Assembly: GCF_024498075.1 (NCBI RefSeq)
Contig: NZ_JANHOF010000006.1
Coordinates: forward strand, 186,001-250,000
Direction of reading: 5' to 3'
Length of the DNA stretch: 64,000 bases
From: Paenibacillus mendelii
GTDB taxonomy: Bacteria; Bacillota; Bacilli; Paenibacillales; Paenibacillaceae
How positions within the stretch are numbered: position 1 is the first letter of the stretch; every line of letters starts with the position of its first letter. A model generated the notes under the pieces. That model was given only the letters and a program-made list of their open reading frames with translations, had not been told where the DNA came from and did no database searches. Of this stretch, positions 9,070-17,251 are shown piece after piece. A program made the position numbers and the translations under genes.

Positions 9070-9876
9070 TCATACGGTTATTCTGCGGCATTGCAGCAGA
9101 TATAACCGGTTCTCTGCGTAAGCCCATTCGATATCGAGCGCATCACCGAATACCGCCTCACACTGTGCCGCAAGCTGGTCGAGCTGACGCACCTGCTGCT
9201 CCGATAAGCAGGCTTGCCGGCTGAGGGAAGCGTCGAGCTTAATTTCATTCGTCCCCCCATGCTCATCGTGAACGATTGCCGTTTCTTTATCCCCGATCTG
9301 AACGTGGATCGAGGAGGCTCCTCTGCTCGCCGTGTACATATCGGGAATAATACGACCGGAGGCGATACTCTCGCCGAGCCCCCAGCATGCCTCAATGACA
9401 CGTTCGTCTTGTCCTGTTACGGGATGTCTAGTGAACATCACCCCCGAGCAGTCGGACTCGATGGTCTCTTGCATAATGACACTAACGGGGGACAGGGCTG
9501 CTCTGCCTTGCTTTCGTCGATAAGCGATGGCTGGGGCTGATTTCCCGGAGTCGGCCACTTGCTGAATGGCTTCGAATAAACGGTCTTCGTCCGTAACGTT
9601 AAGCAGGGTTGTGTAAACGCCCGCGTAACTGGCTTGATCCCCATCCTCATCAACGGCCGACGAACGAACGGCAAGTCTCCGTGCTAATGAGCCGGCGGCT
9701 TCCCTTAGTTCATGAACGGCTGCTTGGTCACCGGCTGTGATTCGCTGGACACTTTCGTGGGAAACGGCATACCCGGCAGGCACCGGCAATCCTGCACGCA
9801 GCGCCGCTCCTAATTGAACGGCTTTCCCGCCATACCTCAACGGATCGAAGGCAGACGCCAAAGGTACGATGCTCAT
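9070..9876 (-). CDS. Stand-alone PEP/pyruvate-binding (PPDK-N) domain protein
   Basis: The 268 residues cover only the ATP-grasp domain found at the N-terminus of PEP synthase, PPDK and rifampin phosphotransferase. Visible marks are GGKAVQLG near the start, LAVRSSAVDEDG, the hinge SGVMFTRHPVTG, ACWGLGESIASG and the terminal DIEWAYAENRLYLLQCR, which holds the conserved E and Q of the nucleotide site. The phosphohistidine swivel domain and the PEP/substrate domain are absent, and the gene ends cleanly at a terminator rather than by frameshift. Its ATG overlaps the creatininase stop (ATGA), so the two are translationally coupled. It may bind or use ATP with a partner supplied in trans; that is unproven. 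Confidence 0.88.
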   Translation of the reverse strand: MSIVPLASAFDPLRYGGKAVQLGAALRAGLPVPAGYAVSHESVQRITAGDQAAVHELREAAGSLARRLAVRSSAVDEDGDQASYAGVYTTLLNVTDEDRLFEAIQQVADSGKSAPAIAYRRKQGRAALSPVSVIMQETIESDCSGVMFTRHPVTGQDERVIEACWGLGESIASGRIIPDMYTASRGASSIHVQIGDKETAIVHDEHGGTNEIKLDASLSRQACLSEQQVRQLDQLAAQCEAVFGDALDIEWAYAENRLYLLQCRRITV

Positions 9877-10712
9877 TCATTATCCTTCTTGGCCGTACCT
9901 GGGATCCGTGCAACCTCGTCGCAGCGATCGAAAAACTCCGTCTGAAGCTTCAGGACGGTTTCGTCCTTCTTGATCTGACGGATGGCCTCTGCAAAATTAT
10001 GCGAGCAGAAATCGATGTAGACTTTGCCGTAGTCCGCCGTAGAGAGGGAGGGATCACCCGCGATTTGATTGGGAAACTCGGTGTACCAGTGAATGCCGGC
10101 CGTAACGTTGTGCTCTGCGAGCCAGCGGGCCCTGCCTTGTGAATCCCACTCTCCGGGGTTTAGCCGGTCCATATAAACAAGTGAAGGATCGATATGCATG
10201 ATTTCGGAGGTTTCCATATGATCGGCATGCCCGTATTCGCCAGGCGTTTCGAAACTGCTCTCCAGGTGCTGCAGCTGCCCGCTGTTTAATTCCCACAAAT
10301 CATAGGTGTAGACAACATAATCCTTGCGCTCGTCGAGCATGGTTTGGGCAAAATATTTCAGCATGTTATTGTTGCCCCCGTGACCGTTGGCAAGAATGAT
10401 TTTGTCGAAGCCGTTGCGTCTGATTTCCTTGCATACCTCGCTCAAAAGCCGCATCTGCATCTCGCCGCTCAAGGCTACTGTTCCTGCATAATGCTTCACC
10501 TCCGAGACCTGGCCGAAGATATAATACGGAAAGATAACGACAGGCTCGAGCTCAGCGGTTTGTTCCACAACCGCTCTAGCAATCATCATATCCGTACCGA
10601 GGGGGAGATGGTCGCCATGCTTTTCAAGACAGCCAATAGGAAGTACACAGACTCGGTTTGTCGAGATGACAGCCTCTTCAAACTGTTTAACGGTTAAGTT
10701 TTCCCACAGCAT
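9873..10712 (-). CDS. Creatininase family amidohydrolase
   Basis: The start at 10712 (279 aa) is chosen for the upstream GAGAGGAAG and because homology begins with MLWENLT. Family metal ligands are seen in CLEKHGDHLPLGTDMM (Glu30, His32, Asp34, His35), in ANGHGGNNNM and in YGHADHMETSEIM. This metallo-amidohydrolase group includes creatinine amidohydrolase, mycofactocin-pathway MftE and guanosine/formamide hydrolases such as ArfB. The gene overlaps the downstream PPDK-N gene by 4 bp. Substrate is open; creatinine is not implied, since no creatinase or sarcosine gene is nearby. Confidence 0.9.
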   Translation of the reverse strand: MLWENLTVKQFEEAVISTNRVCVLPIGCLEKHGDHLPLGTDMMIARAVVEQTAELEPVVIFPYYIFGQVSEVKHYAGTVALSGEMQMRLLSEVCKEIRRNGFDKIILANGHGGNNNMLKYFAQTMLDERKDYVVYTYDLWELNSGQLQHLESSFETPGEYGHADHMETSEIMHIDPSLVYMDRLNPGEWDSQGRARWLAEHNVTAGIHWYTEFPNQIAGDPSLSTADYGKVYIDFCSHNFAEAIRQIKKDETVLKLQTEFFDRCDEVARIPGTAKKDNE

Positions 10713-10845
10713 AGGGTGCTTCCTCTCTTGTTCATGTTCATTGGCTTGCGCAGCCTTGTTAATGTATTGGCTAGACGAACACTTATTTCCTTTTTTTGTA
10801 GGGATGCAGCTTGTAGGTGCAGACAATTTGCGGCGGATATACACG

Positions 10846-10891
10846 AAACCCATGATGGCCCACGGTGAATGCCGTGAGCCATCATGGGTTT
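10846..10891 (-). terminator. Hairpin terminator after membrane-protein gene
   Basis: AAACCCATGATGGC and GCCATCATGGGTTT form a perfect 14-bp stem, extended inside by CACGG/CCGTG. It lies 34 bp beyond the stop at 10925 and ahead of the creatininase gene, separating two minus-strand operons. Confidence 0.7.
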
Positions 10892-10924
10892 TGCATAGAT
10901 GATGTCAGTGCAATATGGGCTGCC

Positions 10925-11653
10925 TCACTTGGAAGACTCCGCAAGGGGCTTGCCCATCTCCATCCCTATGGAGATGTAGTGACCGAGCATGAGCAGCTTC
11001 GAGCTGAACAAGGCCAGCACCGATGCCAGCTCGACGATTTCCTCGAGCGACTGCTCCAGCCGCTCTGTATCCTTCGACATCTGCGAAACATCGAAGGAGT
11101 CCATGCCAACGGCAATGGCGGCAAGCCCGGCTGCGATACACAGCCATATCCATGCCGATTTGCGAGCCTTGAACACCCGATAGATGTAGCCGACAAAGCT
11201 AAGTGCAACCAAGGCATAGATGAGAATAATAAAGTCGCCCGCCCCCATCCAGGGCAGCAGCCGTATATCGGCAGGCTTCAACCAATGATCCCGGATTCGC
11301 TCGTGAAGGGCGAACCGTTCGTCGGCCATCAGGAAGAAGCAAGCTGACGCGAGCATCAGCCATACAGTGGCCTTCATGCGGAGTCCTTCTTTGGCATAGA
11401 CGAGCATCAGACTTAACAGAGCAAGCAGTCCGCATCCGAACCAGACGATGCTCTGCAGCCAGGTCATCGGGGTTTGCTCGGAGGCGATGTACTCCCAGTA
11501 GCGGGGCCATTTTGCGGCGACCATCAATAACACGAGGAGGGCGCTTATACTGAAAGCCGCTATAATAAGCCATCGCTCCATGTGCAGCAGCCTGTCCGTT
11601 GGCGTTAACGCCGCTCTGCTTGTTGCACGCTCCTGCTGCTTACTGCTAGGCAT
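10925..11653 (-). CDS. Multi-spanning membrane protein of unknown function
   Basis: The 242-residue protein shows about six hydrophobic helices, beginning at LIIAAFSISALLVLLMVA. Between helices 3 and 4 is the acidic/histidine motif FLMADERFALHERIRDHW, and a later loop reads AVGMDSFDVSQMSKDTERLEQSLEEIVELAS. The DExxxxHE and EE pattern placed at the membrane face could bind a metal, but no family function is known to me. The gene overlaps the upstream hydroxyacid dehydrogenase by 8 bp, so both are one operon. Confidence 0.75.
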   Translation of the reverse strand: MPSSKQQERATSRAALTPTDRLLHMERWLIIAAFSISALLVLLMVAAKWPRYWEYIASEQTPMTWLQSIVWFGCGLLALLSLMLVYAKEGLRMKATVWLMLASACFFLMADERFALHERIRDHWLKPADIRLLPWMGAGDFIILIYALVALSFVGYIYRVFKARKSAWIWLCIAAGLAAIAVGMDSFDVSQMSKDTERLEQSLEEIVELASVLALFSSKLLMLGHYISIGMEMGKPLAESSK

Positions 11654-12629
11654 CCGAATTCATTCCTCTCGACCATAATGAGGACGTATCCTCTGAATCA
11701 CCTGTCAGCAGACCGATGACATTATTCACCATGGCCTCGTAGCCCCGCTCGATCACTTCATCGGAATACCACGCGGTATGGCCTGTTTGCACAATGCGCC
11801 CCTCAGCAATGAGCTGCTGTGCCCGGTCTGCGAGCGAGAAGCGGTCATCGACCGCATAGCCCCGAAGTCGGCCTTGCTCGATGGCGTCAACGACCGCCTC
11901 GTCTTCCACGAGCGCGGAGCGGGAGACGTTAATGAGGACCGCACCCTGCTTCATGAGACTAAGCTGGCTTGCCCCGAAGCTGTGCGAGCTTCCCCAGCTG
12001 GACGGATAGTGAAGAGAGACAATGTCGGAGGAGGTAAGCAGCTCCTCCAAGTCGACCCTTGTGACGGCGGCGGCCCGCTCTGGACGAGGATCATACCCGA
12101 GCACGCGCATGCCAAAAGCAGCGGCCAGCTCGGCTACGCAGCTGCCAATTCGGCCAAGGCCGATCAATCCGATCGTCTTGCCGCGCAGCTCCCAGCCTCG
12201 TAGCGATGTTCCGGCCGGCACTCGTCCCCGGACGCGATCTTGACTGAGATGAATCCTGCGGGATAGCGTGAGCAGAAGGCCCATCGTATGCTCGGCGACG
12301 GAGATCGTGGAATACTCCGGAAGATTAACGAGCGCGATGCCCTGCTTCTCTAACCACGCGGTATCGATATAGTCGACGCCTGTAGCGAAGATAGTGATCC
12401 CCTTAAGCTTCGTAAGCCCGCCCAGCGATTCTTTGTCTATAACAGGAACTGAACGGGGAGTGAGTCCGGCTACGTCAGCATCCTTCAAAAGTGTAGTGAG
12501 CTGCTCAGGTGAAAGGGGAGAAAGCGATCGGTGGTACTGGATGATGCCAGCAGCCTCAAGACGGGCACGCTGCCCGGCGGTGAAGGTTTGCTCTCCCATG
12601 GCAGTGATAAGAACGGCTTTTCGTTTCAT
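11646..12629 (-). CDS. D-isomer-specific 2-hydroxyacid dehydrogenase
   Basis: The 327 residues show the family NAD site GKTIGLIGLGRIGSCVAELA (~residues 150-169) with an Asp acceptor at YDPRPE. The substrate-binding segment is FATGVDYIDTAWL, and NVSRSALVEDEAVVDA is the conserved NxxRG-like helix, here NVSRS. The catalytic histidine is likely the one in VQTGHTAWYSDE. The family reduces 2-keto acids to D-2-hydroxy acids (D-lactate, glycerate, phosphoglycerate). Length matches the short forms without an ACT domain, so it is not a typical SerA. It is the first gene of an operon with the membrane protein at 10925-11653. Confidence 0.9.
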   Translation of the reverse strand: MKRKAVLITAMGEQTFTAGQRARLEAAGIIQYHRSLSPLSPEQLTTLLKDADVAGLTPRSVPVIDKESLGGLTKLKGITIFATGVDYIDTAWLEKQGIALVNLPEYSTISVAEHTMGLLLTLSRRIHLSQDRVRGRVPAGTSLRGWELRGKTIGLIGLGRIGSCVAELAAAFGMRVLGYDPRPERAAAVTRVDLEELLTSSDIVSLHYPSSWGSSHSFGASQLSLMKQGAVLINVSRSALVEDEAVVDAIEQGRLRGYAVDDRFSLADRAQQLIAEGRIVQTGHTAWYSDEVIERGYEAMVNNVIGLLTGDSEDTSSLWSRGMNSDA

Positions 12630-12746
12630 TGGTTAATCTCATCCCCTCTAGGCGTGAGGCTATTCACAGCTTGATCCTGCCCTGCACCCCTGATTATCAA
12701 GTTCATACCCAATTTCATCATGCATTATTCACCATTGTTTTACTCA

Positions 12747-12774
12747 AATCCTGTACGTGTTGACGTGCAGGATT
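12747..12774. promoter_or_regulatory. Dyad in the divergent dehydrogenase/GntR spacer
   Basis: AATCCTGTACGT and ACGTGCAGGATT form a 12-bp inverted repeat with one mismatch and a 4-nt loop. It lies about 120 bp from either gene start and has no U-tract, so an operator is more plausible than a terminator. No cognate regulator is identified. Confidence 0.5.
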
Positions 12775-12842
12775 GCTTAGCGAGTCAGCATTCTAATTAT
12801 CTAAACGAAGGTTAAGCCCGGATTGTTTCTGGAATGAAATAA

Positions 12843-12871
12843 TTGACAATCGGAAATTTAAGTATTATAGT
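12843..12871 (+). promoter_or_regulatory. SigA promoter of GntR-ABC operon
   Basis: TTGACA (12843-12848), a 17-bp spacer and TATAGT (12866-12871) are near consensus, 36 bp before the GntR start. Confidence 0.8.
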
Positions 12872-12892
12872 ATGTTGCATGACTAACATACT
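12869..12892. promoter_or_regulatory. GntR-type operator overlapping the -10
   Basis: The perfect inverted repeat AGTATGTT-N8-AACATACT begins inside the -10 hexamer. A dimeric GntR/YtrA repressor bound here would block transcription. Autoregulation by the first gene of the operon is the natural inference. Confidence 0.75.
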
Positions 12893-12906
12893 AGTAGGGT
12901 GATCAT

Positions 12907-13275
12907 ATGAAGGTTAGCTTTGATAACGGGCAGCCGATATTCCAACAAATCGCCGAAATGATCGAGGACGATATTCTGAACGGAACCTACCATGAAGAAG
13001 ATCAAATCATCTCCATGGCACAATTTTCAAAGACCTTTCAGATCAATCCGGCAACGGCGGTTAAGGGAATCGCTCTGCTCGTGAATGAAGGTATCTTGTA
13101 TAAGAAGAGGGGATTAGGGATGTATGTAGCTGCTGGCGCAAAGAAGGCCATTATGACCAAAAGGCGGGACCGGTTCTACAATGAACTCGTGCTCAAGCTG
13201 CTGGATGAGGCCGACAAGCTGGAGATGAGCACGGAGGACATCATCGAGATGATTAAACAGGGGAAAAGGAGCTGA
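12907..13275 (+). CDS. GntR family regulator, YtrA subfamily
   Basis: The 122-residue protein begins with PIFQQIAEMIEDDILNGTY, the standard opening of the GntR winged helix. It continues through FSKTFQINPATAVKGIALLVNEGILYKKRGLGMYVA, the recognition helix and wing. The short C-terminal tail of about 45 residues is all that follows, as in YtrA-type regulators that have no large ligand domain. It heads an operon with an ABC ATPase and a membrane protein, the classic YtrA arrangement that responds to cell-envelope antibiotics in Bacillus. SD AGGGTGATC precedes ATG 12907. Confidence 0.93.
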   Translation: MKVSFDNGQPIFQQIAEMIEDDILNGTYHEEDQIISMAQFSKTFQINPATAVKGIALLVNEGILYKKRGLGMYVAAGAKKAIMTKRRDRFYNELVLKLLDEADKLEMSTEDIIEMIKQGKRS

Positions 13276-13276
13276 G

Positions 13277-14161
13277 TTGTGCGTGAATGCCATTCTGGAA
13301 TGTACGAATGTGAATAAGAGTTACGGCAAGACCGATGCGGTTCGCAATTTGGGGATGAAGCTGGAGGAGAATACGATTTATGGGCTTCTCGGCCGCAATG
13401 GAGCGGGAAAAACGACGCTGCTTAATATGATAACCGGCGGCGTTTTTCCCGACTATGGCGATATTGCAATCGCCGGCTTACCGCTGAGACAGGGCGATAC
13501 GCCAAGAGACATCTGTTATGTGAGGGAGAAGAACTTCTTTTTCGGCGGCGCCAAGGTCATCGAAATCCTGGAGCTTGCCTCCTCGTTTCATAAGAACTGG
13601 GATTGGACGCTCGCCAATGAATTAGTTCGGACGTTCAAGCTGAATCCGAATAAGAAAATTCGTCAGCTGTCCAGAGGGATGGAGTCGCTCGTTGGCAACA
13701 TTATCGGTCTGGCGAGCAGAGCTCCGCTGACGATCTACGATGAGCCGGTGCTGGGGCTGGATGTGCTTATGCGGGAGAAATTCTACCGTCTGCTCGTGGA
13801 GGATTATGCTGAGCATCCACGTACGATCCTGCTGTCCACCCATCTGATCGACGAGATCGCGATGGTTGTTGAGCGAATCTATATTATGGATGCCGGAACC
13901 ATCCTGCTGGATGACGATGTAGACAATATTCGAACGCATTCCCATCTGCTTAAAGGCAGCAGCGAGGCTGTTCGCGCCTTTACGAGCGGGAAGCGCGTCA
14001 TCTATGAAGAGAATTACGGGAATGGCGCTCTTGTGGCCGTATACGATGAGATTGGGGAAGCGGAGAGGGCTCAAGCCGGCAGATTGGGCATTACAATTGA
14101 CGGGCTGCCGCTTCAGAAGTTCTTTGCCTATCTGATCGAAGGGGGCGAGCATGTTGAATAA
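13277..14161 (+). CDS. ABC transporter ATP-binding protein (YtrB-like)
   Basis: The start is TTG 13277, one base after the GntR stop and placed by AAAAGGAGC; GTG 13283 is an alternative. In the 294 residues the Walker A is GRNGAGKTT (~39-47), the signature is the variant LSRGME, and Walker B is LTIYDEP followed by VLGLDV. The switch histidine sits in LLSTHLIDE. The final ~80 residues form a short accessory domain. It should energise the membrane protein encoded next, with which it overlaps by 11 bp. Such exporters are usually linked to antibiotic or bacteriocin stress. Confidence 0.92.
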   Translation: MCVNAILECTNVNKSYGKTDAVRNLGMKLEENTIYGLLGRNGAGKTTLLNMITGGVFPDYGDIAIAGLPLRQGDTPRDICYVREKNFFFGGAKVIEILELASSFHKNWDWTLANELVRTFKLNPNKKIRQLSRGMESLVGNIIGLASRAPLTIYDEPVLGLDVLMREKFYRLLVEDYAEHPRTILLSTHLIDEIAMVVERIYIMDAGTILLDDDVDNIRTHSHLLKGSSEAVRAFTSGKRVIYEENYGNGALVAVYDEIGEAERAQAGRLGITIDGLPLQKFFAYLIEGGEHVE

Positions 14162-14837
14162 GATGAATATCCTTATCAAGGCGTCATTCCTTCAGCTGCG
14201 CTTGTACTTATATATCATACTGGGCATTATCGTGGTAAACATCCTCGTTCAGTTTATCGTCGGCCAATTTGCCGGGAGTGGTGACAATACCAATGTGTCG
14301 AGCGGCAATATGCTTCTTATTATTCTGATTTGTATGGCCGTTGTCCTTCCGGTCAGCTTCTATAAGCGAATTATAAACTTGGGTGCTTCGCGCAAAGAGT
14401 ATTATACCGGCTTAATAACGATTTATACGATGTGGTCAGCCCTGTTCGCTCTATTCAATATCGTGTGGTTGAAGCTCGAGATCGGCTTTATTCGGGACTA
14501 TTATAATACTTTAAATATATTGGAGGTCTTTCATTGGGATCAATTCGGCTTGGCAGGCATGTTCTTATACCAATTCGGCACCTATATGCTGCTCGCTTCA
14601 TTATTAAACCTCTTGTTCTCTAGTTTACGTCACGTCGCAGGCTGGATCATTTGGGTCGTCTTAATCGCGGCTATTCCGATTGGTACCTCGATCGCCTCGC
14701 TCCGGGTCAAAGTGGCCGATGGATTTCTAACGCTGCTGTTCAACGATTCCCTACTGCAGGGCTTCGGGCTGACCTTCCTGCTCAGCTGCCTCTTTCTGGC
14801 TGGGGGCTGGTGGTTCACGAAGAGGCGTACGATTTAA
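14151..14837 (+). CDS. ABC transporter membrane subunit
   Basis: The 228-residue protein has six hydrophobic segments and no soluble domain. The first is LRLYLYIILGIIVVNILVQFIV, the last FGLTFLLSCLFLAGGWWFT. A short loop FYKRIINLGASRKEYYTGL follows helix 2 and resembles the coupling-helix region of ABC-2 type permeases (Ytr/YhcI group). ATG 14151 overlaps the ATPase gene by 11 bp, so stoichiometric production is likely. Sequence conservation in this class is low; assignment rests on operon context plus topology. Confidence 0.8.
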   Translation: MLNKMNILIKASFLQLRLYLYIILGIIVVNILVQFIVGQFAGSGDNTNVSSGNMLLIILICMAVVLPVSFYKRIINLGASRKEYYTGLITIYTMWSALFALFNIVWLKLEIGFIRDYYNTLNILEVFHWDQFGLAGMFLYQFGTYMLLASLLNLLFSSLRHVAGWIIWVVLIAAIPIGTSIASLRVKVADGFLTLLFNDSLLQGFGLTFLLSCLFLAGGWWFTKRRTI

Positions 14838-14897
14838 CGACGAATCTATGCCTATGTCGGCAATGCACAACGATACAAGATGGAGAGAGGGTATGGC

Positions 14898-15518
14898 ATG
14901 GAGTGGAAGGTGATCATACAATCACTCTGGATGATGTGGGAAAAGGGCTTTCAGCTGCTGTCCCGTTGGCGAAGCGCCCATACTTCGCAATATGGCATTT
15001 GTAAAGTCATGGTAAGGAGGCATCGCGGGGAGAGCATCGCATGTGAAGACGGAACCTTGATTAGCAGCGGTGATTGGATCGGTGAGCTTCACCTGGATAA
15101 CGACCGAATACTTTACCTGCTCCAGAACGGCGGGTCGGATCGTACAGCTTTAATTGTGGCGCGATCCGTACGCGATTCGATGAAGCAAATCACCGTCGCC
15201 ATAGACGCCGCCCCCGAGCTATCGCAGGTAAAAGCGTTGATGGGCGTAACACTGCTCCATCGCGGACTTACGCATGGGCTCGGATTCGAACAGCGCCCGT
15301 TAAAGTCCGGTATGATCAAACGATTGTCCACGTCCTATCTGCGGTTGTTATTATCGGTCCTGCATCCGGAAGGAAAGGAGCGAATCGGGCGGCGAACAGA
15401 CCGGCTCGTCCCGATGATGCTGATTCATACGCGGGCATCGCTAGTGGGACGATTCGCACAAGCCGCGTCTAGGAGAGGCGTCAATCAAGGACTCATGATC
15501 GATACTGCGGATTCATAA
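14898..15518 (+). CDS. YkoP-like protein of unknown function
   Basis: ATG 14898 is preferred (206 aa) because GAGAGAGGG lies 7 nt upstream; ATG 14880 has no SD. The protein starts with an amphipathic region (SLWMMWEKGFQLLSRW) and carries GDWIGELHLDNDRILYL. It ends with a basic region and a predicted helix LVPMMLIHTRASLVGRF. The G-D-x-I-G-x-L-H-x-N/D-N pattern recalls YkoP-type proteins, some of which are fused to polysaccharide deacetylases. A cell-surface carbohydrate role is only a guess. It lies 60 bp after the ABC operon with no visible terminator in between. Confidence 0.6.
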   Translation: MEWKVIIQSLWMMWEKGFQLLSRWRSAHTSQYGICKVMVRRHRGESIACEDGTLISSGDWIGELHLDNDRILYLLQNGGSDRTALIVARSVRDSMKQITVAIDAAPELSQVKALMGVTLLHRGLTHGLGFEQRPLKSGMIKRLSTSYLRLLLSVLHPEGKERIGRRTDRLVPMMLIHTRASLVGRFAQAASRRGVNQGLMIDTADS

Positions 15519-16062
15519 GAGGTGCTGGTGGAGAATGTTGTCTGCACCATGGTTTTCTGTAAGAACGTAGGCGGGAACAGAGCTTAGGATCGTTTCGTTC
15601 CAAACCTATGGATAGTTGATATGACCGCACCGTCCAGGGGATCTCCACATCGCCCTTGGGGTGCACCCTCCCCTGGCGTTCCTTTGTCTAAGAAGGCCAG
15701 AACCGGACTTTCTCCTTTAGCTATATCCAGTCTGATTACTGGATTCATTTCTGTATCACCTTCCACCCGGTCCCATAGACAGTTACATACGACCCCGGCT
15801 TACCGTTACTTATCCCCTTAAGAACAAAAGAGGTCAGCCAATAAAAAAACTGGCTAATCCCATAATAAGAACGGCAGTTATGCAGAAGTAGCCAGCCGCA
15901 ACTAAAACCAAATAGGTTAAACGGACTAATCAAAATAAATGGCTGGGAGCGGTTACGAGGAACGGTTATCCGAGTAATCGACTCGTTCCTATTAAATGTC
16001 GAAATCAGGTGGAATCGCATATAATGGCTTTAAAAAACTTAGACTATAGAAAGGAAGATTGC
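15519..16062. other. Gene-free stretch holding an IS110-type relic
   Basis: About 540 bp lack an intact gene. The middle contains the beginning of an IS110-type transposase on the minus strand (see 15584-15748). The stretch to its right, 15749-16010, would correspond to the element's left non-coding end. It is A/T-rich, with a short AGCCA...TGGCT hairpin near 15836-15855. No promoter for capA was securely found. Confidence 0.6.
15584..15748 (-). pseudogene. IS110 family transposase, N-terminal remnant
   Basis: On the minus strand, starting at ATG 15748 after AGGTGATACAG, the peptide MNPVIRLDIAKGESPVLAFL matches the N-terminus of IS110 DEDD transposases, with the first catalytic Asp in LDIAKG. 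Resemblance stops after about 25 residues and the frame closes at 15584, far short of ~400 residues. The copy is therefore an internal deletion or a 5' fragment and cannot transpose by itself. Confidence 0.7.
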
Positions 16063-17160
16063 ATGTCTGATGATATTATCATTGCCGCGGTCGGGGATCT
16101 CTTGATGAAACCACTGCTGATTCGGTCAATATGTACCCGTGACAAACGAGGTGGCTCATTCGACAAAGATAACGTGCATTATGCTTTCGAGCAGGTGTTT
16201 GAACCGATTTCCCGATATCTGCAGGATGCGCATCTGACAATAGGTAATCTCGAGACAACCTTTGCAGGTGGTTCGGCAGACGGGTACATGAAGACGAGAC
16301 GGAATCCGAAGAATGGTAATCCGATCTTCAAATGTCCGGATATCTTCGCTTCGGTTTTGAAGACCGTTGGTTTCAATGTGCTTGCTACGGCAAATAACCA
16401 TTGCATGGATTATGGCGTTCACGGACTCAAACGGACGCTCGAAGTACTTGATAAGAACGGGATTGCCCATGTCGGAACGCACCGGAACAGGGAAGAGTCT
16501 CGAAAGCTCTGTGTTCAAGATGTCGGGGGGATTCGTATCGGCATACTCTCGTATACGAGGGACACGAACGGCAATACGGTTCCAAAGGGGCAGCCTGCCG
16601 GCGTCAAGAAGATCGTACGCATGTGCATGAAGCAGGATCTGAAACGGTTGCGGGTGATATCGGATTTCATTATAGTCTGCATGCATTACGGATTTGAATA
16701 TCACCGAAGTCCAGCCGCCCACCAAAAGAAGTTGGCCCGATTCTTGTTTCGTCAGGGAGCTGATGTGGTTCTTGGCGCACATCCGCATGTTCTTCAGCCA
16801 GCGGTGTGTCGCACTGTGAAAGATATAGACGGACGGTCGAGAAAACGGTTTGCGATCTACTCACTGGGCAACTTTATTTCTACGCGGCTAAACGGCAAGG
16901 ATGCCGCTTTAACCGGTATTATTGTTCGAATCAGGATTCGGAAAACAACCAGCGGCTCCGTCCAGCTCGCAGGTATTGATTACATACCGACATGGGTATG
17001 TATCTCGAAGGATGACGAGCAAAGCAGCTGTCGGATTGTGCCGCTTAAACAGGCGCTTCAAAAGCCTGAGAGATGTTACGCCGGACAGATGGGCCGGATG
17101 AAACGCGCCTATCGTAGAACGCTTCGTATGTATAAAGGGGTCTTATCACTGTCGGGCTAG
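16063..17160 (+). CDS. CapA family (PGA_cap) metallophosphatase-like protein
   Basis: The start at 16063 follows AAAGGAAGATT and gives 365 residues. CapA motifs occur in order: AAVGDLLMKP, LTIGNLETTFAG, ATANNHCMDYGVHGLKRTLEVL, GILSYT, IVCMHYGFEYH, VVLGAHPHVLQP and AIYSLGNFIST. This calcineurin-like fold is known from CapA/PgsA of poly-gamma-glutamate synthesis, and also from many enzymes of unknown substrate. There is no N-terminal membrane anchor and no capB/capC beside it, so a poly-gamma-glutamate role is not supported by context. Both flanks are relic DNA, which suggests a rearranged or acquired segment. Confidence 0.88.
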   Translation: MSDDIIIAAVGDLLMKPLLIRSICTRDKRGGSFDKDNVHYAFEQVFEPISRYLQDAHLTIGNLETTFAGGSADGYMKTRRNPKNGNPIFKCPDIFASVLKTVGFNVLATANNHCMDYGVHGLKRTLEVLDKNGIAHVGTHRNREESRKLCVQDVGGIRIGILSYTRDTNGNTVPKGQPAGVKKIVRMCMKQDLKRLRVISDFIIVCMHYGFEYHRSPAAHQKKLARFLFRQGADVVLGAHPHVLQPAVCRTVKDIDGRSRKRFAIYSLGNFISTRLNGKDAALTGIIVRIRIRKTTSGSVQLAGIDYIPTWVCISKDDEQSSCRIVPLKQALQKPERCYAGQMGRMKRAYRRTLRMYKGVLSLSG

Positions 17161-17191
17161 TCATCCAAAATACCGCCATATAGCTGTTTAC

Positions 17192-17251
17192 GTGAACTAT
17201 AACCCGAAAGATGGGCACTTTTTATTGTCCATCTTTCGGGTTACAGTTCAC
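17192..17251. terminator. Long hairpin between capA-like gene and sigma remnant
   Basis: Two 23-bp arms, GTGAAC...AAGATGG and CCATCTT...GTTCAC, match with one mismatch around a T-rich 14-nt loop. It lies 31 bp after the capA-like stop. The right arm contains TTACAG, as in the intergenic array elements, so it may be a related repeat as well as a terminator. Confidence 0.6.
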
